A DNA stretch of 64,000 nucleotides, taken from assembly GCA_034510155.1 (NCBI GenBank), contig CM067381.1, positions 60,322,994-60,386,993 on the forward strand, read 5' to 3'. The notes below the pieces were generated by a model that saw only the letters and a list, made by a program, of their open reading frames with translations, ran no database searches and had not been told where the DNA came from. The DNA is from Eucriotettix oculatus. Its lineage: Eukaryota; Arthropoda; Insecta; Orthoptera; Tetrigidae. A program made the position numbers and the translations under genes. How positions within the stretch are numbered: the first letter of the stretch is position 1; each line of letters begins with the position of its first letter. Positions 49,261-60,693 of the stretch are shown piece by piece.

Positions 49261-49352
49261 AGGTGCATGGAATTAGAGTGAAAGGAAGAAGAAATGCTCC
49301 AATTGACGGCCAGGTAAAAAGCGTATAGGTAAATTTAGAAAGGCAAGAATAG
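49261..49352 (-). mobile_element. tRNA-derived SINE fragment (family B, copy 2, body only)
   Basis: The minus strand reads CTTGCCTTTCTAAATTTACC, TATACGC, TTTTTACCTGGC and GAGCATTTCTTCTTCCTTT, the middle of the same SINE without its tRNA-like head. Confidence 0.75.
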
Positions 49353-49479
49353 AATAATCTAAGTAATTGTGTATATTTATTGACAATTCCGGTCCAAGTC
49401 GGGACCTACTAGAAAATAGATTGTGAAGCATGTGAATAGTAAATTGTAGGTGAGCCTAGCTTAGTTTTAAAGGAGGGGA

Positions 49480-49722
49480 GGGATGTGGAATCGGTCCTTA
49501 GGAAGTCGACTCGGTCTAGGGTGACCACCCAGGAAGCGGAAGGTCCTAGGTTCGAGTTCTGGGTCCGGTCAACATTTTTCCATTATTGTCTTTCTTCTAG
49601 ATTTAGCTATACGCTCTTTACCTAAGCCTCATTTGAAGCATTTCTACTCCCATTGACATAACACTCCCATTATTCTAGGAAATATTCACCAAATCTAAAA
49701 ACAGATAATGTTATTCACTTGT
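49480..49722 (+). mobile_element. tRNA-derived SINE (family B, copy 3)
   Basis: A-box region TCGGTCTAGGGTGACCACCC (49511) and B box GGTTCGAGTTC (49549-49559), followed by GGTCCGGTCAACATTTTTCC, TTGTCTTTCTTCTAGATTTA and a 3' part ending AATGTTATTCACTT. Head-to-head with copy 1. Confidence 0.85.
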
Positions 49723-51509
49723 CTTTCTTCTGTGAATATTAAATAAAGCAGAATTGACTATCTTTAACATAGTAACTGCGATATGAAATACGCTTGTAAA
49801 TTCGTAAACAAGTATTGCAACTGGTGCATTTTACAGAGAAAGGCTGCATCTGGGAAGGATAAATATGTGTGCAGTAGTATAGACCACCTATTTTACTTGA
49901 AGTGGGTTTTAAGCAGGAGATTAAGCCAACCCCTTTCTACGAGTTATAGAATTTCAAAGGCAGACCTTACCGGTAGCAACGAAAACACTCGAAGGTGGCT
50001 GTTATTCTAGGAGAGCACAAACAGCAATATTTAAAGTACTTTTTCCCACGCATGAGTTCGTCAAAGACTGTATGACAGGTCTAAAGACGTTAGGGTAAAA
50101 GTCTCTCGTAAATGGAGAGGATATGCAAATCTCAAGAACGTCTCTGTGTGTGTGTGTGCGAATCTCCGTTACAGATAATTTTTCTCGTCAGTCTCGCCTT
50201 TGCAGAAGCCTGACCTCCCCTCCCCACCTTGCTGTCTCATCTCTCCTGTTCCTTTCCCCCTTTTCTAGGTGAGATGATTACCGGTACTGTCGGAACTAAA
50301 GCAGGTTGTGTGTTCCGAAGCAGGTGCGGTTTAAAAATCTAATACGTTCGTCGTATGTACGTGCAACTAACCAACCACCCAGCCTGGTACTACTACTGGT
50401 TCCGCAGATACTTGCTTCTTCCTTCTTTTGCAAGCTGACCAGTTCTTCGTCTTCGATGAATCCGAGGAGGACTTTTTTTAACCAGGAACCAACGGATCCT
50501 ACGGCCTGTTTCCATAACGATCCACCTTCTCAACTACTAGAGCCTTTACAGTTTGTCAGGTTGATGAGTTTAGAATTAACCTTATAAATGCCAACTTACC
50601 AAAAAGTATTCAGCATTCTGATCTATTATACTACAAAAAAAGGTGACCAAAGACCGCCAAAAATTAAAAATATTCATATGAAAATTATCGTTATAATTTT
50701 TTATAATGGTGGTATCTAAACACACTACCAAACGGTATAAAAATGGTCATTTCTTGCATTTTTCTCATAGAAGCTCGTATCACATTATATGGAACTGTGA
50801 GTGTTTACAAACACTCGTGGAGATTTATTGTTCCTGAAAGGATACAAGTGAAGAGAAAACATTACTGTTTTAGAATATAACATTTAAAACAGCTACTAAA
50901 ATACAGGAACACAGTCTGGAGGTGCATGATGGGATACGTTCATACATTCTGGAAACAGAAGGTGTTAGAGCTTTCAATTGGAATTTTTAGTTGTAGTCAG
51001 TCGTTAGGGGCTGTAAGAAGGAAACAGTTTGCAGATGTAGTTAGTTCACGATAGTTAAAGGAGAATTAATTTCGTGAAAACGACTAGTGAATCACACAAA
51101 TGTAAAGTGACCATGGTCTCTGGGATTTATCATATGTAAAAAGAATAAATAGATACAAACATATGAGTGTTTCATCGAATAGGGTCAAAGAAAAGATTTA
51201 CAATTTATTATTACATATTAATCATATTTTATTAAATGTGTAAAATAAAAATTTGTACTGAAATAAATTAGTATTGAAAAATATTTAAAAATGAATTAAT
51301 AATCAGTAAATGGAAAAATACATGATTCCGAGGAATTTACTTTAATGTGATGTACGAACTTTATTGTAAAGTTGTATCAGAAGATCATGATATCTGTATG
51401 CAATAAAAATCGTATGTTCCCACACCATGGTCGGTAGAGAAAAAGAATACCCCTTACGGAATAACGGCGGACATTACAACTGCAATTAAATAAACGCCTA
51501 GGCTGTATT
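49723..51509. other. Gene-free stretch
   Basis: Includes a TG microsatellite near 50143-50157 and a C/T-rich GC-richer block at 50140-50540. Open frames at 49783 and 50306 are not recognised. Confidence 0.45.
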
Positions 51510-51650
51510 TAAAAGGGGGTTCGCTGTCTGGGGTCTTAGGTTCGAGTCTGCAAGCCGGCTTCCACCTCCAGGTGCATCATCCATTAGGCAACTAAGCTCC
51601 ATTCAAGAAATCCCTTCAACCGGTCCATCTGACCAATTTTTTTTTGATTC
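51510..51650 (+). mobile_element. Possible SINE-like element with a pol III B box
   Basis: GGTTCGAGTCTG at 51539-51550 fits a B box. GC-rich sequence follows (CAAGCCGGCTTCCACCTCCA), and a run of T ends it near 51645. No clear A box and no tRNA cloverleaf. Confidence 0.35.
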
Positions 51651-52166
51651 GAAAGTGCAGACGGGAAAAAGCAAAACCAGAGCTCCCCTTTTCTGCAACG
51701 TCCCGTTTGCGGATTTTGCTGTCACGGGTTAACAGGATAATCTGTCTTTCCTCTCTCAGTTTCCCTCCTTGTTCGTCCAACGGAAATGTGCACTAAGCCA
51801 GGATGAAGCGTTGAATTATTGTCAGTATACGGCTCTGGAAATGCAATCTTGTTTTTTATACAATAATTTTTTTCCTTTTCTTCCATATATCCCATGTTTC
51901 AGCATTTTTTACTATAAAAATGAACAAGACATATGTATAAAATTAAGAAATATGGCCAATAAGTGGTCAAAATGGACTTATTCACTTACTTAATCCAAGA
52001 AAATAAATTGCAGTTGACTCTAAAAATTAAAGTTCAACTCAAAATATTGCTCCCTACTTCTATATTTGGGATCTCTTCAGAAGTACTGATATTAAATTAA
52101 AATTCTAATGTCTGTTTTAGATTCTTTCACCGGAAGCTCAAGCAGGAGCGTATAGATATTTCAGAG
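51651..52166. other. Gene-free stretch
   Basis: No gene recognised; one 74-codon open frame (51769-51993) without known domain. Confidence 0.45.
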
Positions 52167-52279
52167 GAAAGACAAGAATGGAAAAATGTCAACCGGACCA
52201 GGTACTCAAATCCCGAGAATGGAAAAATGACGGCGTTCGTGTACCAGGTCCGGTCGACATTTTTCCATTCTTGTCTTTC
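52167..52279. repeat. 39-bp inverted repeat built from SINE family B fragments (hairpin)
   Basis: Arms 52167-52205 and 52241-52279 are reverse complements with two mismatches and a 35-nt loop. The arms contain GACAAGAATGGAAAAATGTC and CCGGACC, the SINE-B body, facing each other; the loop carries a third GAATGGAAAAATG copy. Confidence 0.85.
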
Positions 52280-53229
52280 GTATAGAAGTTTTAGATATTC
52301 AAACACAATTAACTAGTACTGGAACACGTTAATCTCTTAAATGCGAACATATTTAATAATTTTATAATTTTTGTTTTATTCAGTATGAGTTAAAGCTTGA
52401 TGGTTTTGTACGAAAATCTATGTTTCTTTAGGAAACAACTATACCGTTAACACACTAGCCAAGAATTAATAATTCATTAACTTCTAAAACAATTATCTTT
52501 AGTCGAATTCTGCGCAATGAGATAGAGCAATAATATCTTTATTTGAGGATAGAAAAATGCCATTGAAACTTGGGTCAGATATTTATTTTTATCTTAGAGG
52601 GACATTTAATAATCCAAGAGGCAAATTGTATTTTTTCAGAATAACACATACTATTTCTCTCTTCGAGCCACTTTCTTTGACTTCCTCGCTGAACTTTTTC
52701 TCGTATAATTTCTCCCTGAGTAGACCAAACAAATGAAAAACGGAGGGAATAAAATCTGTTCAACTGGGAGGTTGAGATTATGTTTCCCAACCCATTATTT
52801 TAATTCTATCTTGGGTTAGCTTGACGGTCTGAGGGCGAGCATTGTTGGGTAGCAAAATCAAACCTTTTCTTTGCTTTTCTCTCATTTCTGGCTTTATTTT
52901 GTTTACAAGTATGTTGTGAATGCACTTTTGAGGTTATAAAGAAAAAAAAATTATCCCTTCTCAGCTCCTCCCAGTGATGATAACTCAAGTCCTACAGAAC
53001 TAAATTTCTACTTCAACTCGTCTAATTATCCATCGTAGGTAAACTATAAATGTAATCAAATATCATTTAGAAATACTGTAGTTCTACAAAAGGACAAGAA
53101 AATTAGTTATACAGAGTCGATCAGAAATTGGTTTATAAGTCGAATCACGAAAATAATTCCTTATATTTTTACAAGTTTCTCTTAAAATTATTCATTTTTT
53201 TGTTTTTCTAGAAAATATATTTATCTTTA
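52280..53229. other. AT-rich gene-free stretch
   Basis: Nothing recognised. Confidence 0.5.
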
Positions 53230-53300
53230 GAGAGCGTAGACTTTCCCGGAGTAACTGCTGAATGATGTTTTCACGGGGTTCCGAGTGAAACGTCGTGGCA
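53230..53300 (+). repeat. Old interspersed repeat end (family G, copy 2)
   Basis: Parallels 32381-32440; a third shorter echo, CTACGAGGGTTTCCCGGAAG, is at 53921-53940. Confidence 0.5.
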
Positions 53301-56179
53301 AGAAAAAGCCATAATCTAATATATTTATCTCGTCCTTAAGCCATTAATTGTTTTTAAATCTTTAAGGAAAACATTATTCCAACACTTCGTGAACCAAACA
53401 CCCTTCTATACGACGTTCTTAATATTTAATGCGTACAGGGCAGGTGATATTGTTGAGGATATTAAATACTAATTCAAATAAATTTACTGATAGGGTTAAA
53501 TTTTTCTAGGTGATCAAAAGAGCAACACTGATTTGATATCAATTATGCTCCTATGTAGACTCTTCTGTTATATTTTCTTTGTAATTTCATACCACAAAAA
53601 TGATTTGAGGTCTGTAACTGAACCTCATTGTTGTCCTGTGGGAATTTTTTAGATCACGCGCTCAGAATTTTTAAAAAATCATTTCTGAATAATATTTGTA
53701 TTTAAATTAAATACTTAGGAACTGAAAAAGTGCTCTTCAAGAGTATTGATGTCAAAACCAAGCCATAAGAATTTATCACATAACTATAAAAAATTTTATG
53801 GTCTAAGCAATTATCAGTGCTGTAGGAATTGTGTACATTCCTGATATTATTCCAAGTTTAACGAGTAGATGTGAATATCTTGTGAATGATTCCGTTCTGT
53901 AATGTTGAGATACTCATAAGCTACGAGGGTTTCCCGGAAGCACTATTTGAAATCAATATATATGGCAGACTTCTCAAAGATTAAACAAACTACGTGTCGA
54001 CATAAATATTCTGAAACCTGCTTTACGAAGAAAAAAAACACACAGCCACCGTACCAGAAAAAAACAGGTTTCTGGCGCCCACAGCAAATTTGAATAGTCA
54101 AACAGAATAAAAGCCGATTGAATTTAACACCTCGGGACTATCGAAGGACATTAATTCTATCCTCCATCCTCGGGGAATAATAGATCGGGGGAGAAAAGAG
54201 CAACCTTGAATAATGTAGCTGCATTCCCTTATATGCAAAATAAATTTGTTGTAACTGTATCACTCATCTTTTTCGTTTTTAATCGAATATTCCTGAATAT
54301 CATTCACATTTTCTTAGAATTCACTGTGTAATAAATTAAGCAAAAAGAATTTATTTACTGATTAATTTTTTGGGGGAAGGGGGATGACAGACTGCAAAAG
54401 TTTGTCTTTATTTTGAATACAAAACATATTATTTTAAAGGAAACTTTGCGAGATAGAAGAAGAATAAAGTGTCTCGCGTAATGTTTAATCGATTTGTTTT
54501 CCTACATCCATGTTAACGAATCAATGTATCCAGTCGTGAGATTGGGTATTTATTGATATGAGAAAACGGCGAAGCAAACGTATACAAAATTGTCTCAGAA
54601 ACCGTCTTACATACATTCTCATAATTGTATCATTCTTGATTATGCAGCTCTGTTCGCGAAAGGGTTAAGTAGCACTTAATCTTTTGCTACGATATATTTT
54701 CGGTAAACAAACTAGATAAAATAATTCTGAGTCATTCTGGTTTACCCATTCTCGAATTTTAATTATACAAGGCCTATTAAATTCAATTTAATTAATTTTT
54801 ACTCAAATTTAGATTTTATGAAGATATGTTTTTTCACTAAGTATATAAAGGGGAAAAATGTTTTATTTTAACAAAACCTTGAGTAGGAATGAAAATAAAG
54901 CTGTTAAGTAATATTGTTTTATTATATTCATCGTGAAAGCCTTCATCGAGAGTACTGATAAGGGAAATAGAATTTTCCGTTAACTTTTCCCGTGGCTGTA
55001 GGTCTTGAAATTCCTATTGTGCTCAATTATTATTCGCTCATTATTTCATGGGACCCCATTCCAGAACTCGGTCAAGTCGTTGCCATCTCTCACCTTCTAT
55101 TTTTAAATATGTCAAATCGTTACACGGATGTTATTCACGATGACTATCACCATCTCTCTCATGTTTCTCCCTCCTTCTTCTCCCGCTGTGTATGTGTGTC
55201 TCTCTCTGTGACTCGTTGCGCTAAATTGTAAATGTTTGTGCGTGTGAAGAGGACTTCTTAACCAGTCCGTTAACATTTTAAAAGGAAGCAGCGATTTGGA
55301 AAAAAGGTATGGAGAGAAAGAAAAAAGGAGAATATAGGGGGGAGAGAAGCCCCCTTTTGAAGGACTAAGTCTTATGCAAATGTTCCTTTCCTCAGACTCC
55401 GTGACTATTCATAGTAGAGCGTTGATTAAGTGGTCTGCGCAGAGGAAAGAAGGTCAGAGGAATAGGGGGGGGGATGTCGATAAGAAAAATTTTAAACCCT
55501 CGCTGTAAGAGCAGGTCCAATTAATGTCACATCCGTCCAAAGCAGACAGGTCGCAGGAATTCGCACAGGTCGTTAGCATGCACGTAAGGCTCCTCCAGCT
55601 ATGTTTGCAGAGGTCAACCACTAATCCTAAGGATGAGGGGAAAAATTTATGATAAGGATCACAGAATATAGGACAGGGGTTGGGGATTCATTTGCAGACG
55701 AACTGAGCTGCTGAGATCTTCATGCTTACATGTAATGCAGCTTACAAAGTACGTTAGACTGCCAGAGTAGCAATATTTATATACAATAAACGAAACTATC
55801 TTAAATTCCATTATATCTAGTTTATTAACAATACAAATTACCCAATAATAATAGGATAACGATATATTTTTGACAAATATGAAAACGAATCATATTTCTT
55901 GTTGAATTTATTCGATTTATATAATTAAAAGGTTAGATAATAGATTTTATAATTAGTTAATATAGTGTATAATAGCCATACTCATTTCTCACGAATATGA
56001 ATTGTCTATAATTTTAAATAAACTATAATTTAAAATCAGTTACTTTCAAAGTAATATAGTCCTTTCTTTTAAATAAAAAATTATGGGGTACTTTTATGTG
56101 GTAAAGGATTCGCATAAAAGTTTTCTTTCACTTACTTTTTTTTAAATTACAAAGCACCAATATGTGCACTTCATTGAAA
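53301..56179. other. Long gene-free stretch
   Basis: AT-rich with GC-richer patches at 54040-54210 and 55150-55640, the latter with a purine-rich run and a G run near 55465-55475. No gene recognised. Confidence 0.45.
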
Positions 56180-56544
56180 CTGGTCAAGTGTGACCAACCA
56201 TCAATTTATGTCTCGTATTTTCTTACAGTCTAATAGTTTTAATATAATTGTCCGTGACGTTCAAAGTTTGATCGCACTAACGTACCTGATCTGGTCTTTA
56301 GCACTCACTACACTAGCTCGAAGGGTTTTATCCTTTTTTGTGTTGTTTAGCAGCTGTTGGATGCTAGATGTCGATGAAGACGGTCTTCATGCTTCCCGCC
56401 AGCTTTTTTGATCTCCTTTTTAACAAAAGGGATCTTTACGTCTTTATGGCGATCCGTCTTTCTGACGTACCACGGAGCGTCTACGATTACTCGCAGCTCC
56501 TTGTTCTGCCACGTCTGTATTTCAATTATTAACTTACCCTTCAC
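56180..56544 (-). pseudogene. Jockey-clade LINE ORF2 C-terminal fossil
   Basis: The minus-strand frame from 56544 to 56350 reads IQTWQNKELRVIVDAPWYV, then HKDVKIPFVKKEIKK and HEDRLHRHLASN, followed by a TAA and, just beyond, LNNTKKDKTLR. The block Q..Q.K.LR.I.(N/D)APWYV ... H.D(L/V)K(I/V)P.V..EI ... R...RL..H.N is the familiar C-terminal signature of Jockey-type LINE reverse transcriptases. The premature stop and absence of the RT core make it inactive. It lies directly beside family C copy 3, on the opposite strand. Confidence 0.85.
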
Positions 56545-56559
56545 CTATTTTAGGAGGTA

Positions 56560-56947
56560 TATGTACTGGGGTCAAAGACCTTGGGCATATGACAAAGAGT
56601 TGTCCGCTAATCCCATTGGATCAGTCGGCCAACTGCCTCCTGAAACTGGTGGAGACATGGAGAAGGTAATGCTGCAACCCCACAGCAGACTCGTCTCCCG
56701 TCATTCGGAAGGGCGTGAGAACAGTACCCAATGCCCGACCTACCTGATGCAGGTTTTCTAGGGTTTTCCCTGCATCTCTTTAGGTGAAACACTGGGTAGG
56801 ATCCTTAAACCATAGCCCGGGGGCCCTAGTTAACCCTTGGCTACCTTGCTCTACCATCCGCATCCCCCCTTTTCAATTCCCTTCCTATGCTATTAAAGGG
56901 GAGTTGCCTGTTTCAGGATCACCCTCATGTAGCCTGTTATCCAAAAA
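56560..56947 (+). mobile_element. 5'-truncated retroelement (family C, copy 3)
   Basis: Same order of blocks as 40976-41345 in reverse orientation: TGTACTGGGGTCAAAGACCT, GGATCAGTCGGCCAACTGCC, CATTCGGAAGGGCGTGAGAA, GGGTAGGATCCTTAAACCAT, CTATGCTATTAAAGGGGAGT, then GGATCACCCTCATGTAGCCT. A short open frame (56408-56761) crosses the element but is not a real gene. Confidence 0.88.
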
Positions 56948-57530
56948 AAAATTTCATATTGATAATCTGAAGATTTCGACACAGAAAATAAATTTTTACT
57001 TATTATTATAATACAAACAGAATTCCATATATAATTATTTTGAAAAAAATAATTCTCTAGGTTTTCAAAATTGTAGCGTTTCGTAACTTTTTTATCAGTT
57101 TTCTTAATAATGTTGATTGATTAAAAACACAGAACACAAAAGCATCAAGAAATCGTTTATAAGTAACCTTAAATTTAAAATTTTTGGAGTGGAACAATAA
57201 TTTTCTTTGTACCGAGATTAGTGAATAAGAATATTGCTACTATACATTTTATTACTAATCCTTTTCATTAACATTAATGTAGTGAAAGACTTGACGGATG
57301 CTTCTGTAAAGAAGTACATATTAGGTATAATAACTGAAAAAAAGGACCGACAGTTATATGGTGTATTCTGAGAGATACAAATGATGCCAATGCTTTCAGT
57401 AATAAAATGAAATTTTACAAATATACGCACGTTGATTTTTAGACCGTGAATTAGGGCGACAATGGATAAAAAAATTACTATGTTACTGTTCAGCTTTTGC
57501 TCCAATGCAAAAGCGTTCATGTTCATGGCA
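56948..57530. other. AT-rich gene-free stretch
   Basis: No gene recognised; the 102-codon minus open frame (57526-57218) shows no known domain. Confidence 0.45.
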
Positions 57531-57626
57531 GTAACAGGCTAAATGGGGGTGATCCTGAAACAGGTAACTTTCCTTAATAGCATAAGAAGGGAATTGAAAA
57601 GGGGGGTTATGGGAGGTAGAGCAGCC
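57531..57626 (-). mobile_element. 5'-truncated retroelement 3' end (family C, copy 4)
   Basis: The minus strand carries CCCTTCTTATGCTATTAAGG, ACCTGTTTCAGGATCACCCC and CATTTAGCCTGTTA, ending at the family's common 3' point. Confidence 0.82.
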
Positions 57627-57683
57627 TATATATATAGATTATAAAGTGTATTATTCCAAATGAGAGTTATCCTAATTTTTGTC

Positions 57684-57795
57684 TTCTTCGTTGGCACTGT
57701 TGCCCATTAAGGACCTTGGCCTACCAGTACGACTGCGGACTGTCATCTTACATGACACATTCCGAATATGGAGTGATACGTGGTAAGCGTATCGA
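57684..57795 (-). mobile_element. Short retroposon (family H, copy 3) with probable 12-bp target-site duplication
   Basis: Flanked by CTAATTTTTGTC (57672-57683) and CTAATTTCTGTC (57796-57807), 11 of 12 identical. The body matches 42861-42992 over most of its length. Confidence 0.75.
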
Positions 57796-58024
57796 CTAAT
57801 TTCTGTCGCTTATCTGAAATTTATATTCTTCTGAGGCAGTTTAACAATACCTGTCTACACCTGTCTTAACACTCTTCTCGAGAGAACACACCTGGTTTGA
57901 TAGTTACGTGAAATATTGACCAAAATATCATTGGAAATACGACGAGAACAGATTATCAATTTACAATGAGATCACTGAACAATAAATCACGAGTTTATCA
58001 CTCGGAGAAAGGTAGAAGAAACAA

Positions 58025-58330
58025 TATTGTTTTGTAGGCGGGCTCTTTTAATACACAGCAGCAGGTGCTCTGTTTGGAAAGAAAAAAGCGGGGAGGTTAT
58101 CGTGGCCCACCCATCTAGGAACACTGGGGGGTTTCCCCCCTTCGCACAGGAGGGGGTGATCTCTTACAGTATATCACTAAGACCGGACCAATTAACGACT
58201 CCAGCCCGAAATTACGGCAGCGATGTACTTTATGTAACGTTTCTATCGTTTTTATTTTCTTGTCGAAAAGCTTGGGACGGAGGAGCAAGGAGGAGGAGTG
58301 GAAAATTTAAAACGTAGCTACTGGAAATCC
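58025..58330. other. GC-rich island with a GGGGGGTTTCCCCCC palindrome
   Basis: The 15-bp palindrome at 58126-58140 contains GGGGTTTCCC, which fits the NF-kB/Dorsal consensus GGGRNWYYCC. A CAGGTG E-box lies near 58065. The 96-codon open frame across it has no known domain. A regulatory role is speculative. Confidence 0.3.
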
Positions 58331-59144
58331 GAGACGACTAATTTCTCATTCCGGTGATTAAATCTGAGCACGCGACTGCTGAGGAATCTGCGAAGTAGAA
58401 AGAGAAACGTATGCTTCACACTGGGCATTCCATGGGTGGTCCTATACTAAAACTTCACATGAAAAGTACCGAAGTCACGATAAACTTCGAGTAAAGGCCC
58501 CGTCCCCTTCCCTTCCTTTCTCTGAGATCCAGATCGAAGCACCTTGCGTGAGATATCAAAGGGCGGTACAACTACCATCAAAGAGACAAAGAGAGCCGAC
58601 ACTGGACCACAAATGTGGATCACGCAAAATAGAAACAACAAATTGAAGGTAAAAAAGCAAACACAAAACAAGAGAAAAGGGAAAATTTGATAATTAAAGA
58701 AGGGGCATATCAAATTAATCACTACCGTCTGTGGGACCACCCTCCTCAAGCAACTAGTCTGACTCGATATACCCACACAAACACATATAGTCTTTATTAT
58801 TGATTTCCACACGACTGAATCGAATTAAAAACTGTATATATTTGTTGGCAGTCTCCGTTAGTAATTAAAAATTTTAATTGGAGAAAACTGAATCAAATTC
58901 CCGTTGAGGAATAATTTTTTTTCCGTTTAATTAACTACAATACACCTCGTTCTGTCTTACTCTTTTAATTACTTCTCATCAAAATAATATTCTTCACCTC
59001 GAAGTGAAAAATTGATCTGTTGGAGGAACAATGGACATAAAATTAAACTGCTTGGATACGTGTATTCATCTCTCTCAATCGTTAGTCTGTAGCACAATAC
59101 GTAAAAGGGCTGAATTTTTTCTCTCTCTCGGTAATGCCGTCATC
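58331..59144. other. Gene-free stretch
   Basis: A minus open frame of 121 codons (58812-58447) is not recognised and is low-complexity (Phe/Cys-rich). Confidence 0.45.
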
Positions 59145-59400
59145 TCAATGACATTTTTAATCTATACCAATAAATAAAATTGAAGTGTCTGTCTAAAAGT
59201 TTGTCTCGAATAGGCTCTGAAACGGCTCAACGGATACCAAAGAAAATTTGAGGGATTGAAACAGGAATTTCAACTTAACTTTTCATAAGCGTAATTTTGA
59301 CAGCATGAGAGAGAGAGAGGGGGGAGGGAATTCTCACACCATCTATTGTTGCAGCAGGAGTTTTTTGATGGTCACAGAATTGTTGTTGAAACAGCGTTGT
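59145..59400 (-). repeat. Old interspersed repeat (family D), opposite orientation
   Basis: The plus strand reads TTTGTCTCGAATAGGCTCTG, CAGGAATTTCAACTTAA, GCATGAGAGAGAG and CCATCTATTGTTG, which match the reverse complement of 46740-47230. Contains a GA microsatellite at 59307-59319. Confidence 0.65.
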
Positions 59401-60585
59401 TAATTCAGATACAGGACTGTCAAAATCTGTTCGCTTTTAGTTTTAGACCCTCGCAAAATTGTAAATAAGTAATCAGATGAATTTAATGATTTAATAATAG
59501 ATTGTTACACGCAACCTAAATATCCGTCCTAATAGGATCAAGGCTGGTTTCCGGGTACAAAGTCGAAAATCCGTTTTACAACTGGGGACAGAGGTTTGAA
59601 ACCGGGAAATGACTGCATCCGCGTGAACGAAACCGCGAGCACAGCTAATTGTTAAATATAATTTATAAGGAATACCCAAATTTCTCGTTGAATAAATATC
59701 AGAAGAAATTTTATACAATAATACTTTATATTCATAATGAGATAATTTATGAAAAATCCATATCAACTTCCCTAATGAACGTAACATTCGCGGAAAGAGT
59801 TTTTCAGTTTCCCGTTTCTTATCAACATCAATTACGTGGAAATTCAATTACTCGCATCGCTGGTTTAGTATACCAATTACAACACAACATTTCTCGAATT
59901 GTTTTCAAAGTCACTGTTGCGATTAAGGAGAACTGCAATGACCAACTATTATCATATTGTGATACTTTAAGGTTTCATTTAATGCATTTATTTAAAAGGC
60001 TACTTATTTTTTGTAATTTTGAAGTTCAAACACACTTTATCTGGATTCATCTACATGTAAATCCTACCAATATATTTTCGACGGCCAATATTTTTTAGAT
60101 AAATAATTGTTATACTTATATAAATCCATAATACAAAGACGACTCTGAATTAGAAATAAAAAATATGAATAAAATATTTTCTGTGGACATATTTCTAATT
60201 GGAAGCATTATATTTAATCGGAGCCTAAATTTTAACGTCACTATTTTAGACAGAGAACCTCATAATTTTAAAAAAATTTCTGAAAAGACGTATATTAAAA
60301 TTCAACTAGTTAGTAGTATTAAGCGTGACACTAAAAATATTATCAAATTATATGACTTTTAGTGATCTAAACTTTATGTTTTGACTTATCTTCAATTTAT
60401 AGACCATATGGAATCGCTGTTCGTTAAGTATATATTTTTTAAGCTTCATTGTTTCATAAGACAGATGGTCTTCTTTGGAGGTCAAACTCTTTATTATTAG
60501 AATTATTATTTCAATAACAAAAGTAACCTTGGTAAAACATCGAGACGAAAACATTTTACAAGAGAAATCCTTTCCTTTTTTATGC
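59401..60585. other. AT-rich gene-free stretch
   Basis: The longest open frame here (59649-60098, 149 codons, plus) has no recognisable domain, is Ile/Asn/Phe-rich as AT-rich noncoding DNA would be, and overlaps an opposite 118-codon frame. I treat it as chance. Confidence 0.4.
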
Positions 60586-60672
60586 TTACAGGGAACATGA
60601 GGGTGATCGAATAAATGACAACTCCCCATAAATAGCATAGGAAAGGAACTTGAAAGGGAGGATGCGGAAGAG
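60586..60672 (-). mobile_element. 5'-truncated retroelement 3' end (family C, copy 5)
   Basis: The minus strand carries TCCTTTCCTATGCTATTTAT, GGGGAGTTGTCATTTATTCG, ATCACCCTCATGTTCCCTGT; the most diverged copy. Confidence 0.75.
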
Positions 60673-60693
60673 AGAGGAAGGTTCTTGATTGAA

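Noticed and set aside
49511..49565. Possible functional tRNA genes at 49.2 and 49.5 kb
   Set aside because: Both boxes belong to repeated SINE bodies that match each other far beyond the tRNA part.
56408..56761. 117-codon open frame as a gene
   Set aside because: It spans the antisense of a dead Jockey LINE fragment and family C repeat sequence.
59649..60098. 149-codon open frame, the longest plus-strand frame in the far upstream part
   Set aside because: No domain, composition follows the AT-rich background, overlaps an opposite frame, and no supporting splice or promoter context.
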